From assembly GCF_009193135.1 (NCBI RefSeq), contig NZ_VUKC01000001.1:372001-436000 (forward strand): a stretch of 64,000 nucleotides of DNA. Reading direction: 5' to 3'. Position 1 is the first letter of the stretch; every line of letters starts with the position of its first letter. The notes under the pieces were generated by a model. It did no database searches. It saw nothing but the letters and a program-made list of their open reading frames with translations, and had not been told where the DNA came from. A program made the translations under genes and the position numbers. The stretch is from Georgenia satyanarayanai. Lineage in GTDB: Bacteria > Actinomycetota > Actinomycetes > Actinomycetales > Actinomycetaceae. Shown here in pieces: positions 41,727-50,121 of the stretch.

Positions 41727-42659
41727 ATGGCCACCACACTCCTCGACGACGGTCCATTCACCTGGCGGACAGCGGCAGCCCGCGGCGTCTCTGAGCGGGA
41801 GCTGCGTGCGCTCTGCGAGGCGGGCGCCCTCGAAAGACCGAGCCGTGGCCTGTACGTTCCCGCCCACCTCGCCGACGACCCCGCAGCGCGCGCCGCGGCG
41901 ATCGCGCTCGTGCTGCCGCGAGGCGCCGCGCTCGCGCGTGAGTCGGCGGCGTGGCTCATGGGTATCGACGTCCGTCCACCCGGCCGCTGGGAGCGACCGC
42001 CGCTGCTCGAGTGTCTCGTGCCGCTGGGTGGTGTCCGTCCGCACCGGGCCGATCTCAGCGCCTACATCAGCGACCTCCCGGAGGACGACGTCGTCCGCAT
42101 CGACGGGGTTGCCTGCACCTCCCCGACGCGCACGGCGCTCGACCTGGCCCGTTACCGTCCGCGCTACATCGGGCTCGGTGCCGTGGACGCGCTGACCCAT
42201 GCCGGGCTCGTGTCCGTCCACGAGCTCGAGGAGGCCGTCCGCCCCCTCCGCGGGCGGCGCTTCGTCCGGCGGGCGCGAGAGGTCATCGAGCTGTGCGACC
42301 CGCGAGCCGAGTCCATGGGGGAGTCGTGGGGTCGCCTTCGTGTGGTGGAGGCGGGCCTGCCCAGGCCCGAGGTCCAGATCAGCCTGCGCGACGAGAGCGG
42401 CCGCGAGGTCTTCCGCCTCGACATGGGCATCGTCGAGGAGCAGATCGGGATCGAGTACGACGGCGTCGCTCATCACCTCAGGACGCCCGCGCAGCGCGAG
42501 CACGACGACGCCCGCCGGACGGCGATCCGGGACCGCTTCGGTTGGCGCGTTGTCGTCACGACGAAGGAGGACGTCCTCGGCACGCGTCCGGTCCTGGAGA
42601 GCACGCTCATGGAGATGCTCGGTCTGTCCATCGAGTTCCGCCGGCGCCTCTGGATCTGA
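41727..42659 (+). CDS. AbiEi-antitoxin-like winged-helix protein with C-terminal DUF559 (Vsr-like) nuclease fold
   Basis: 310 aa. N-terminal winged-helix segment of the AbiEi antitoxin type (about 12-55, FTWRTAAARGVSERELRALCEAG, then SRGLYVPA), a middle domain (GAALARESAAWLMG, VACTSPTRTALDLAR), and a C-terminal DUF559/Vsr-like domain (about 215-305) with ESWGRLRVVEAGLPRPEVQ, FRLDMGIVEEQIGIEYDG and GWRVVVTTKEDV; the Asp, Glu and Asp of this motif could form a PD-(D/E)XK site. The family is abundant in actinobacteria and uncharacterised. No AbiEii-like toxin lies beside it. Start ATG 41727 chosen for domain fit; frame open to 41634. It lies between nucS and the right repeat array. Confidence 0.82.
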   Translation: MATTLLDDGPFTWRTAAARGVSERELRALCEAGALERPSRGLYVPAHLADDPAARAAAIALVLPRGAALARESAAWLMGIDVRPPGRWERPPLLECLVPLGGVRPHRADLSAYISDLPEDDVVRIDGVACTSPTRTALDLARYRPRYIGLGAVDALTHAGLVSVHELEEAVRPLRGRRFVRRAREVIELCDPRAESMGESWGRLRVVEAGLPRPEVQISLRDESGREVFRLDMGIVEEQIGIEYDGVAHHLRTPAQREHDDARRTAIRDRFGWRVVVTTKEDVLGTRPVLESTLMEMLGLSIEFRRRLWI

Positions 42660-42672
42660 CGGCCCCCTCGGT

Positions 42673-42762
42673 AAGTCGGCTGTCGGCGGTAGGTCGGCTG
42701 TCGGCGGTAAGTCGGCTGTCGGCGGTAGATCGGCTGTCGGCGGTAGGTCGGCTGTCGGCGGG
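42673..42762. repeat. 18-bp tandem repeat array, right copy (5 units, inverted)
   Basis: Five units: 42673-42690, 42691-42708, 42709-42726, 42727-42744, 42745-42762. Units are AAGTCGGCTGTCGGCGGT with changes only at bases 2-3 and the final base; this is the reverse complement of the left array unit. It lies between the DUF559-type gene and nagA. Confidence 0.95.
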
Positions 42763-42798
42763 GTGGGGGTCCGGGGTCCCGGTTGGCATGATGGGGGG

Positions 42799-44010
42799 AT
42801 GAGCACTGCCTCCCCGCGCGTGGTCCGCGGACGTGTCGTCACCCCCACCGCCGTCCTCGACGACGGTGCCGTCGTGTGGGAGGGGGACCTGCTGACCTGG
42901 GTGGGGCGCGCGGGGGAGGCGCCCGCCGGGCTGCGCGAGGCCGTCACGGCCGCCACCCCGGTCGACGGCTACGTCCTGCCCGGTCTCGTCGACCTCCACT
43001 GCCACGGCGGCGGCGGGGCCAGCTTCCCGGACGCCGAGGACGTCGACACCGCCCGCATCGCCGTCGCCGAGCACCTGCGCCACGGGACCACGTCCCTCGT
43101 CGCCTCCCTCGTCACGGCGGCGCCCGACGTCCTGCGCCAGCGCACCGGCGTCCTCGTCGAGCTTGCCGAGGCCGGGGAGATCGCGGGCATCCACTACGAG
43201 GGCCCGTTCATCTCCGCCGACCGCTGCGGCGCGCAGAACCCGGCCCAGATCCAGCAGCCCGACCCCGCGCTCACCCGCGAGCTCCTCGGGCTCGGCCGGG
43301 GCCACGTCGTCACGATGACCCTCGCCCCCGAGGCGGCGGGCGTCACGGGGGAGGGCGGCGTCACCCGCGCCCTCGTGGCCGGCGCGGCGCTGCCCTCCTT
43401 CGGGCACACGGTGGCCACGGCCGCGCAGGCGCGTGCCGCCGTCGTCGAGGCCGGCCACGTGCTCGCCGCCGAGCCCGCCGCCCGTTCCTCCCGCCCCACG
43501 GTCACCCACCTGTGCAACGGGATGAATCCCATGCACCACCGCGACCCCGGGCCGATCCCGGAGTTCCTCGCGGCCGCCGCCGACGGTCGCCTCGTCCTCG
43601 AGCTCATCGCCGACGGCACCCACCTGGACCCCGACCTCGTCCGGAGCGTCATGGAGATCGCCGGGCGGGAGAACGTCGCGCTCGTCACCGACGCGATGGC
43701 CGCCGCCGGCATGCCCGACGGCGACTACCGGCTCGGCTCGCTCGCCGTCACGGTCGCGGACGGCGTCGCCCGGCTGACCGCCGGCGGCGCGATCGCGGGC
43801 GGGACCGCTCGCCTCATCGACGTCGTCCGCACGACCGTCGCCGGTGGCGTGGACCTCGTCGACGCCGTGTACTCGGCCGCCACCACCCCCGCCGCCGTCC
43901 TCGGAGACGACGGCGTCGGGGCGCTCGAGGCGGGCAGACGGGCCGACGTCCTCATCACCGACACGGACCTGCGACCGGTGACGGTCGTCAAGGGAGGGGT
44001 GGAGCTGTGA
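42799..44010 (+). CDS. nagA: N-acetylglucosamine-6-phosphate deacetylase
   Basis: 403 aa amidohydrolase converting GlcNAc-6-P to GlcN-6-P for amino-sugar catabolism and cell-wall recycling. Motifs: LVDLHCHGGGGASFPD (metal site), EGPFIS (metal Glu), FGHTVA, HLCNGMNPMHHRDPG and the catalytic Asp in VTDAMAAAG. The ATG at 42799 follows a GGGGGG tract; the frame runs upstream through the repeat array to 42199. It overlaps the GH1 gene by one base. Confidence 0.94.
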   Translation: MSTASPRVVRGRVVTPTAVLDDGAVVWEGDLLTWVGRAGEAPAGLREAVTAATPVDGYVLPGLVDLHCHGGGGASFPDAEDVDTARIAVAEHLRHGTTSLVASLVTAAPDVLRQRTGVLVELAEAGEIAGIHYEGPFISADRCGAQNPAQIQQPDPALTRELLGLGRGHVVTMTLAPEAAGVTGEGGVTRALVAGAALPSFGHTVATAAQARAAVVEAGHVLAAEPAARSSRPTVTHLCNGMNPMHHRDPGPIPEFLAAAADGRLVLELIADGTHLDPDLVRSVMEIAGRENVALVTDAMAAAGMPDGDYRLGSLAVTVADGVARLTAGGAIAGGTARLIDVVRTTVAGGVDLVDAVYSAATTPAAVLGDDGVGALEAGRRADVLITDTDLRPVTVVKGGVEL

Positions 44011-45443
44011 TGTGGCAGGACTTCGCGTGGGGTGTGGCAACGGCCGCCTACCAGGTCGAGGGCGCGGCCCGGGAGGGCGGGCGCGGCCCGTCGATCTGGG
44101 ACACGTTCTCCCACACGCCCGGACGGGTGCACGGCGGGGACACCGGCGACGTCGCCGTCGACCACTACCACCGGTGGCGCGAGGACGTCGCGCTCATGTC
44201 CCGGCTCGGGGTCCAGGCCTACCGCCTGTCGATCTCGTGGCCCCGGGTCCAGCCCGGCGGCCGCGGGCCGCTCAACCCCGAGGGTGTCGCGTTCTACCGT
44301 GACCTCCTCGACGAGCTGCGTGCCCGGGGCATCGTGCCCGTCGTCACGCTCTACCACTGGGACCTGCCGCAGGAGCTGGAGGACGCCGGCGGCTGGCCCA
44401 GCCGCGACACCGCCTACGCCTTCGCCGACTACGCCCGCCTCATGGCCCGCGAGCTCGGCGACCGGGTCGCGCTGTGGACCACCCTCAACGAGCCGTGGTG
44501 CACCGCCTTCCTCGGCTACGCCTCGGGCGTCCACGCCCCGGGCCGCACCGAGCCGGCCGCCGCCCTCGCCGCGGCGCACCACCTCAACCTCGCCCACGGC
44601 CTGGCCACGCTGGCGATCCGGGAGGAGCTCGGGGAGGAGACCCCCGTGTCGATCTCCCTCAACCTCCACGTCACCCACCCCGCCGACCCGGAGTCCGGCC
44701 CGGACCTCGCCGCCGTCGCCCAGGTCGACGCCGTCGGGAACCACATCTTCCTCGGCCCCCTCCTGGACGGCAGCTACCCGACCCAGCTGCTGCGCGACAC
44801 CGCGCACGTCACCGACTGGTCCTTCGTCCACCCCGGGGACCTCACCGTCACGCGTCAGCGGATCGACGTCCTCGGCATCAACTACTACTCGACCCAGGTG
44901 GTACGCCGGTACCAGGGCGAGGGGGTGGCCCCGCGCGCCGACGGCCACGGCACCGCGACCGCCTCGCCCTGGGTGGGGACGGAGGACGCCGTGGAGTTCC
45001 TCCCCGTCGACCCGCCCCACACGGCGATGGGCTGGAACATCCGGCCCGATGCCCTGGAGGAGCTCCTCCTCGCGCTCGACAACGCCTACCCCGACCAGCC
45101 GCTCATGGTCACCGAGAACGGCGCCGCCTTCGACGGTGACGTCCCGACGGCGGAGGGCCGGGTCCACGACACCGCCCGGGTCTCCTACCTCCACTCCCAC
45201 ATCGCCGCCGTGCTGCGTGCCCGCGAGGCCGGGGTCGACCTGCGCGGCTACCTCGCGTGGTCCTTCGTCGACAACTTCGAGTGGGCCTACGGGTACGCCA
45301 AGCGCTTCGGCATCGTCCACGTCGACCTCGACTCCCAGCAGCGCACCCCCAAGGACTCGGCGCTCTGGTACCGCGAGCTCATCCGGACCGGGCGCCTGCC
45401 CGGCGTGGAGGAGGCCGCCGCGCTGCCCCCGCTGGACGGCTGA
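44010..45443 (+). CDS. family 1 glycoside hydrolase (beta-glucosidase)
   Basis: 477 aa (beta/alpha)8 enzyme, cytoplasmic (no signal peptide). N-terminal FAWGVATAAYQVEGAAREGGRGPSIWD, acid/base Glu in TLNEPWC (about 161) and nucleophile Glu in VTENGAAF (about 369); C-terminal GYLAWSFVDNFEWAYGYAKRFGI. It likely hydrolyses short beta-glucosides imported by the ABC system downstream. ATG overlaps the nagA stop, and its stop overlaps the next ATG. Confidence 0.94.
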   Translation: MWQDFAWGVATAAYQVEGAAREGGRGPSIWDTFSHTPGRVHGGDTGDVAVDHYHRWREDVALMSRLGVQAYRLSISWPRVQPGGRGPLNPEGVAFYRDLLDELRARGIVPVVTLYHWDLPQELEDAGGWPSRDTAYAFADYARLMARELGDRVALWTTLNEPWCTAFLGYASGVHAPGRTEPAAALAAAHHLNLAHGLATLAIREELGEETPVSISLNLHVTHPADPESGPDLAAVAQVDAVGNHIFLGPLLDGSYPTQLLRDTAHVTDWSFVHPGDLTVTRQRIDVLGINYYSTQVVRRYQGEGVAPRADGHGTATASPWVGTEDAVEFLPVDPPHTAMGWNIRPDALEELLLALDNAYPDQPLMVTENGAAFDGDVPTAEGRVHDTARVSYLHSHIAAVLRAREAGVDLRGYLAWSFVDNFEWAYGYAKRFGIVHVDLDSQQRTPKDSALWYRELIRTGRLPGVEEAAALPPLDG

Positions 45444-45727
45444 TGGCCCGCGCGCGCCGCGGGCGCAAGCGCCCCTACGGGGACGCCCACGTCCCCCTCG
45501 ACCCGGACCGTCTCGGTGGCGTCGTCCGCAGCGAGACCGGCCCGCGGGGCGAGAGGTACACGGTCCGCACCGTGCGCGGCGGGGAGAAGTCTTACCGCTG
45601 CCCCGGGTGCAACCAGCTGATCCCGCCCGGCACCAGCCACGTCGTCGCGTGGCCCACCGAGTCGCTCCTCGGCCCGGGGCTGGAGGACCGGCGCCACTGG
45701 CACACCGCCTGCTGGCGCCGCGGCTGA
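45443..45727 (+). CDS. small Cys/His zinc-ribbon-like protein
   Basis: 94 aa. A basic N-terminus (RARRGRKRPYG) is followed by a conserved core: GGVVRSETGPRGERYTVRTVRG, then YRCPGCNQLIPPGTSHVVAWP and RRHWHTACW. The CxxC, a His and a final Cys suggest a Zn site. Homologues in actinobacteria, often near nucS, are labelled ATP/GTP-binding protein without clear basis. Coupled to the GH1 gene by a one-base overlap. Confidence 0.75.
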   Translation: MARARRGRKRPYGDAHVPLDPDRLGGVVRSETGPRGERYTVRTVRGGEKSYRCPGCNQLIPPGTSHVVAWPTESLLGPGLEDRRHWHTACWRRG

Positions 45728-45736
45728 GCGCTCGCC

Positions 45737-45752
45737 GGAGAAGCCCTTCTCC
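45737..45752 (+). terminator. short hairpin before the ABC transporter promoter
   Basis: GGAGAA pairs with TTCTCC around a GCCC loop. Small but perfectly matched, 10 nt after the stop of the small Cys/His protein. Confidence 0.4.
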
Positions 45753-45757
45753 ACCTG

Positions 45758-45806
45758 TTGCCTGACCCGTGGGGCGCCTATAGTGTCGCGATCTGGCAAG
45801 GGTGCC
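45758..45806 (+). promoter_or_regulatory. promoter and possible operator of the sugar ABC operon
   Basis: -35 TTGCCT (45758-45763) and -10 TATAGT (45779-45784), spacing 15 nt. Just downstream, GGCA (45795-45798) and TGCC (45803-45806) form an inverted repeat, a plausible repressor site. No LacI-type gene is adjacent. Confidence 0.5.
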
Positions 45807-45833
45807 GGGACTATTGGGGCGAAGGGATGACGG

Positions 45834-45881
45834 ATGGCGCCGCACGACGGCACGAGCACGAGCGGACGCTCCGGTGGCTGA
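45834..45881 (+). CDS. possible 15-aa leader peptide of the sugar ABC operon
   Basis: ATG at 45834 follows GAAGGG by 7 nt and encodes [15 protein letters not shown], then TGA overlapping the GTG (45874) taken as the permease start. It could couple translation into the permease gene. It is also compatible with chance. Confidence 0.25.
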   Translation: MAPHDGTSTSGRSGG

Positions 45882-46845
45882 GGCCGTCACGCTGGGCGCG
45901 GGCGGGTCGCCGTCGGCTGCCCGCCGGGCACGCAGGAGTCGGCGCAACGTCCGGTACAACCGCCGCGAGGCCCTCACCGGGTTCCTCTTCATCTCCCCGT
46001 GGATCGTCGGCTTCCTCATCTTCACCGCCGGCGCCATGGTGTGGAGCCTGTTCATCGCCTTCAGCGACTACAACCTCGCCACCGGGCAGATGCGGCCCGT
46101 CGGCACCCGGAACTTCGCGAACCTCATCGAGGACCCGCGGGTCGCGACGTCGCTGGCGAACACGCTCTTCTACGCGATCATGCTCGTCCCGCTCGAGATC
46201 GTCTTCGCGCTGACCCTGGCCCTCCTCCTGTCGAAGCTGGGGCGCGGCAGCGGTGTCTTCCGCACGATCTACTACCTGCCGAAGATGACGCCGGCCGTCG
46301 CCACCGCCGCCGTCTTCTTCCTCCTGCTCAACGGCAACACCGGTGCGATCAACCAGGGCCTGGGCGTCCTCGGGATCGACGGGCCGCAGTGGCTCGTCGA
46401 CCCGGACTGGGTCAAGCCCTCGATCGTCCTCATGTCGCTGTGGGCGGTGAGCGGCACGATGGTCATCTTCCTCGCGGCCCTCAAGAACGTGCCGCAGGAA
46501 CTCTACGAGGTCTCCTCGATCGACGGTGCCGGCCCGGTGCGCCAGTTCTTCTGGATCACCCTGCCGATGATCTCCCCGGCGCTCTTCTTCAACGTCATCG
46601 TCCTGAGCATCGCCGCGTTCCAGACCTTCGACCAGGCCTACCTGCTGTTCTGGCGCGACCAGAACAACGCCGCCCCGGAGGCCTCGCTGTTCTACGCCGT
46701 CTACCTCTTCCAGCAGGCCTTCCGGCAGTTCAACTTCGGTTTCGCCTCAGCGATGGCGTGGCTCATGTTCGTCATCATCATGATCGTCACGGTCATCCAG
46801 GTGCGCGTCGGCAACCGGCTCGTCTTCTACGAGGGGCAGCGCTGA
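45874..46845 (+). CDS. sugar ABC transporter permease (MalF-like)
   Basis: 323 aa, six helices. The EAA loop is visible as ELYEVSSIDGAGPVRQFFWITLPMISPAL. The N-terminus REALTGFLFISPWIVGFLIF is typical of carbohydrate-uptake permeases. Start GTG 45874 is preferred because it gives the usual length; GTG 45802 would add 24 residues of unlikely sequence. First gene of permease-permease-binding protein; no ATPase gene is adjacent, so a shared MsiK-type ATPase elsewhere is expected. Confidence 0.92.
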   Translation: MAEAVTLGAGGSPSAARRARRSRRNVRYNRREALTGFLFISPWIVGFLIFTAGAMVWSLFIAFSDYNLATGQMRPVGTRNFANLIEDPRVATSLANTLFYAIMLVPLEIVFALTLALLLSKLGRGSGVFRTIYYLPKMTPAVATAAVFFLLLNGNTGAINQGLGVLGIDGPQWLVDPDWVKPSIVLMSLWAVSGTMVIFLAALKNVPQELYEVSSIDGAGPVRQFFWITLPMISPALFFNVIVLSIAAFQTFDQAYLLFWRDQNNAAPEASLFYAVYLFQQAFRQFNFGFASAMAWLMFVIIMIVTVIQVRVGNRLVFYEGQR

Positions 46846-47792
46846 TGTCGGCTCTCAACTCACCCGAGGCGGTCGTCGCCACCGACCGGATGGCCGAGGA
46901 GGTCACCGGCACCGAGCGCTACGGCACCCGCCGCCGGCGCACACCCCCTCTGCGGTTCTCGCCCGGCAAGGTCGTGCTGTGGGTGCTGGTCATCCTCTTC
47001 GCGGTGGTCTTCATGTACCCCTTCGTGTGGCTGGTGGCCGCCAGCCTCAAGCCGCGCGGGCAGGTCTTCGACAACAAGCTCATCCCCGAGACCTTCGTGT
47101 GGTCGAACTACGCCGACGTGTGGGACCAGCTGCCGCTGACGAGCTGGCTGTTCAACAGCCTGGCGATCGCCCTCCTCGCCGCCACCACGGTGGCGATCTC
47201 GAGCACGATGGTCGCGTTCGGCTTCGCGCACTTCCGCTTCCCCGGGCGCAACGCCCTCTTCGGGCTCGTGCTCGGCACGATGATGCTGCCCGGCGCCGTG
47301 ACGATGGTGCCGACCTACCTCATCTGGAAGGAGCTCGGCCTGCTGGGCACCTGGGCCCCGCTGTGGGCCTTCAACCTCTTCGGCTCGGCGTTCTACATCT
47401 TCCTCCAGCGCCAGTTCCTCCTCGGCCTGCCGCGTGAGCTGTTCGAGGCGGCGCGGATGGACGGCGCGAGCTACTGGCGGATCTTCTGGCGCATCGTCAT
47501 GCCGCTGTCGATCCCGTCCTTCATCATCGTCTTCCTCTTCGAGTTCCAGGCGAGCTGGAACAACCTGCAGGCGGCGCTCATCTACCTCAACGCCGGCAGC
47601 GTCGAGGACTTCACCGCGCCCCTCGGCATCGCCTACGCGATGACCCGCTACAGCCCGACGGCCGGGGGACAGGGCGACTACCAGTACGTCATGGTCGCCT
47701 CGCTCCTCGTCACCCTTCCGATGCTCGTCCTGTTCGCCTTCGGGCAGCGGTACTTCATCGAGGGCATCGCGACCACCGGCCGCAAGGGGTGA
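46845..47792 (+). CDS. sugar ABC transporter permease (MalG-like)
   Basis: 315 aa, six helices with a cytoplasmic N-terminal tail of about 40 residues. EAA loop ELFEAARMDGASYWRIFWRIVMPLSIPS. The helix motif FMYPFVWLVAASLKP and the C-terminal QRYFIEGIATTGRKG are family-typical. ATG overlaps the previous stop by one base. Confidence 0.94.
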   Translation: MSALNSPEAVVATDRMAEEVTGTERYGTRRRRTPPLRFSPGKVVLWVLVILFAVVFMYPFVWLVAASLKPRGQVFDNKLIPETFVWSNYADVWDQLPLTSWLFNSLAIALLAATTVAISSTMVAFGFAHFRFPGRNALFGLVLGTMMLPGAVTMVPTYLIWKELGLLGTWAPLWAFNLFGSAFYIFLQRQFLLGLPRELFEAARMDGASYWRIFWRIVMPLSIPSFIIVFLFEFQASWNNLQAALIYLNAGSVEDFTAPLGIAYAMTRYSPTAGGQGDYQYVMVASLLVTLPMLVLFAFGQRYFIEGIATTGRKG

Positions 47793-47847
47793 GGCGGTCT
47801 CCCGGCGAGCACCGCCGTCCGCACCCCACCGTGAGAAAGGGAACGAC

Positions 47848-49233
47848 ATGAACAAGCGTCACTCCGCACTCGTCGCGACAGGGGTGGTCCCGGCCCTCCT
47901 GCTCCTCGCGGCCTGCGGCGGCTCGGACGGCGACGGCGGGTCGAACGGCTCGGGGGACGGCGAGGGCACCTCCTTCTCCGCCGAGGCCACCGGCGCGATC
48001 GACGCATGGGCCTTCGACAACGCCGACGACGTCGGTCAGGCCCGCCTCGACCACGCCGAGGGGACCCTCTCCGACCTCGACATCCAGCTCGACCCGACGG
48101 GCTTCGACGCCCAGAAGTTCACCACCCGCATCGCCAGCGGCGACGTGCCCGACGTCGTCCAGATGGACCGCCGCTACGTCGGCACCTACGCCGCGCAGGG
48201 TCTCATCCAGCCCCTCGACCAGTGCTTCGAGGCCCGCGAGGTCGTGCCCGACGAGCACTGGTACCCCTTCGTCGTCGACGACGTGCGCTGGCAGGACCAG
48301 GTCTGGGCGACGCCGCAGTTCTACCAGCCCCCCGCGGTGCTGCTGAACCGGGACGTCATGAACGCGGCCGGCGTGAGCGACGAGGACATCGACACCTCCG
48401 ACCTCGACGTCCTCCTGCCGGCGGTCGAGGCGATGTACGCGCAGGAGGGGAACAACCCGACGACGCTCGGCTTCGACCCCCAGCCCACCGGGCAGGCCCC
48501 GCTGTGGGTGCTCGGCATGGGCGGCTCCCTCACCGACGAGGACGGCGCCCCGACCCTCGACGACCCCGCCAACGTCGCCGCGATCGAGCACGTCAAGGCG
48601 ATCATCGACGCCCAGGGCGGGTACGCGCCGTACAAGAGCTTCGCCGACTCCTTCGACTTCTTCGGCGAGCAGAACCAGTTCGTCGCCGACCAGGTCGGTG
48701 CGCAGGTCAACGCCCAGTGGTACCCCAACGTCCTCTCGCCCTACGTCGAGGAGGTCGAGCTCGGCGCGGTGCCGTTCCGGGACGCGGACGGGGAGAACTT
48801 CTCCGTCGCCGGGGGCACCGCCTTCGTCGTCCCGGTGGGGGCGGCGAACCCCGACGGCGCGTGCGCGTGGATGGTCGAGGTGACCTCGCTGGACGCCTGG
48901 ACCGCGGCGGGTGAGGCCCGCGCGGCCACGATCGCCGCGGAGGGCGGCGTCAACACCGGCCTGTTCACCGGCTCGCCGGAGGCCGACCAGGCCATCCGCG
49001 AGGCGCACGTCCAGCCCTCCGGCAACGAGGCCTTCGACCAGGTCATCGAGACCTACTACGACGTCGTCGAGTACGGGCGGTCCTTCGGTGCCTCCCCGGT
49101 TGGCCAGGAGATCACCACCGAGCTGACCAACGCCATGACGGCGGCGCTGCTCGAGGACAAGACCCCCGAGGAGGCCCTGGCCGACGCCCAGGCGACCGTC
49201 CTGCGGGCCTACGAGAACGTCAGCACCGAGTGA
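47848..49233 (+). CDS. extracellular solute-binding lipoprotein of the sugar ABC transporter
   Basis: 461 aa. Type II signal with lipobox LLAAC (Cys about residue 23) and a Gly/Ser/Asp linker, then a family 1 substrate-binding fold (KFTTRIASGDVPDVVQMDRRYVG, NREVM-like segment LLNRDVMNAAG, GGTAFVVPVGA). It should deliver an oligosaccharide to the two permeases. The neighbours nagA and GH1 suggest a beta-glucoside or chitooligosaccharide. GAGAAAGGGAACG precedes the ATG. Confidence 0.93.
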   Translation: MNKRHSALVATGVVPALLLLAACGGSDGDGGSNGSGDGEGTSFSAEATGAIDAWAFDNADDVGQARLDHAEGTLSDLDIQLDPTGFDAQKFTTRIASGDVPDVVQMDRRYVGTYAAQGLIQPLDQCFEAREVVPDEHWYPFVVDDVRWQDQVWATPQFYQPPAVLLNRDVMNAAGVSDEDIDTSDLDVLLPAVEAMYAQEGNNPTTLGFDPQPTGQAPLWVLGMGGSLTDEDGAPTLDDPANVAAIEHVKAIIDAQGGYAPYKSFADSFDFFGEQNQFVADQVGAQVNAQWYPNVLSPYVEEVELGAVPFRDADGENFSVAGGTAFVVPVGAANPDGACAWMVEVTSLDAWTAAGEARAATIAAEGGVNTGLFTGSPEADQAIREAHVQPSGNEAFDQVIETYYDVVEYGRSFGASPVGQEITTELTNAMTAALLEDKTPEEALADAQATVLRAYENVSTE

Positions 49234-49239
49234 CGTCCC

Positions 49240-49275
49240 GTCCCGGGCCGCGCGCGACTGCGTGCGGCCCGGGAC
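49240..49275 (+). terminator. terminator of the sugar ABC operon
   Basis: Perfect 12-nt arms GTCCCGGGCCGC (49240-49251) and GCGGCCCGGGAC (49264-49275), 12-nt loop, 7 nt after the binding-protein stop. Confidence 0.8.
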
Positions 49276-49297
49276 ACCCCCGTGCCATCCTCGGAGG

Positions 49298-50107
49298 ATG
49301 AGCACCGCACCCCTTGCCCTGCACCGTCACGGGCCGGCGAACGGGCTGCCGCTCGTCCTCCTCCACGGGTTCCCGCTGGACTCGCGGATGTGGGACGACG
49401 TCGTCGCGCAGCTCCCGGACCTGCCCGTGCTCACCCTCGACGCCCCCGGCTTCGGGAGCTCACCCGCTCCCGACGACGTCGCTGCCGCCGTCTCCCGGGA
49501 GCCCGGCCCGGCGCTGGAGACCTACGCGGACGCCGTCGCCGCAACCCTGCGCGGACAGGGCGTCGACCGTGCCGTCGTCGCCGGCCTGTCGATGGGCGGG
49601 TACGTCACCCTCGCGCTCGCCGAGCGGCACCGGGGTCTGCTCGCCGCCGTCGGGCTCCTCGACACGCGCGCGGACGCCGACGGCGACGACGCCCGCGCGG
49701 GCCGCCTGCGCATGGCGGAGGAGGCCGGGCGCAGCGGCGCCGCCGCGGTGGCCGGGATGGTCGACGTCGTGCTCGGCGAGACGACCCGGGCCGAGCGGCC
49801 CGAGGTCGTCGACCGGGTGCGGGCGTGGGCGGCGCAGGCGTCACCGGTCGGGATCACCTGGGCGCAGCGCGCGATGGCCGCCCGGCCCACGCGGGTGGCG
49901 GCGCTGGAGGACCTCGAGGTTCCGGGGCTCGTGCTGCGCGGCGCGGAGGACGTCACGAGCACGCAGGAGGCCGCAGAGACGATGGCACGCGCCCTGGGCG
50001 GGGAGGCCGAGCTCGTCGTCGTCCCGCGGGCCGGGCACATGAGCGCCGTCGAGGACCCCGCCGCCGTCGCGCAGGCCCTGCGCCGCCTGCACGCCTCGGT
50101 GGCCTGA
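49298..50107 (+). CDS. alpha/beta-fold hydrolase
   Basis: 269 aa, cytoplasmic. Oxyanion region LVLLHGFPLDSRMWDD, nucleophile elbow AGLSMGGYV (Ser about 98), and catalytic His in RAGHMSAVE near the C-terminus. The substrate cannot be told; 3-oxoadipate enol-lactonase-like and RutD-like enzymes share this profile. ATG at 49298 with CGGAGG upstream; frame open to 49262. Confidence 0.88.
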   Translation: MSTAPLALHRHGPANGLPLVLLHGFPLDSRMWDDVVAQLPDLPVLTLDAPGFGSSPAPDDVAAAVSREPGPALETYADAVAATLRGQGVDRAVVAGLSMGGYVTLALAERHRGLLAAVGLLDTRADADGDDARAGRLRMAEEAGRSGAAAVAGMVDVVLGETTRAERPEVVDRVRAWAAQASPVGITWAQRAMAARPTRVAALEDLEVPGLVLRGAEDVTSTQEAAETMARALGGEAELVVVPRAGHMSAVEDPAAVAQALRRLHASVA

Positions 50108-50121
50108 GCCGCGCGGCGCGC

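Noticed and set aside
41727-42659. AbiE toxin-antitoxin system
   Set aside because: Only the antitoxin-type winged helix is seen, fused to a DUF559 domain; no AbiEii nucleotidyltransferase toxin is adjacent.
40797-42762. 18-bp arrays as a CRISPR locus
   Set aside because: Units are contiguous with no spacers, the repeat is too short, and no cas gene is present.
45802-45873. Extended N-terminus of the first ABC permease
   Set aside because: It would begin within the putative operator and add 24 residues unlike other permeases.
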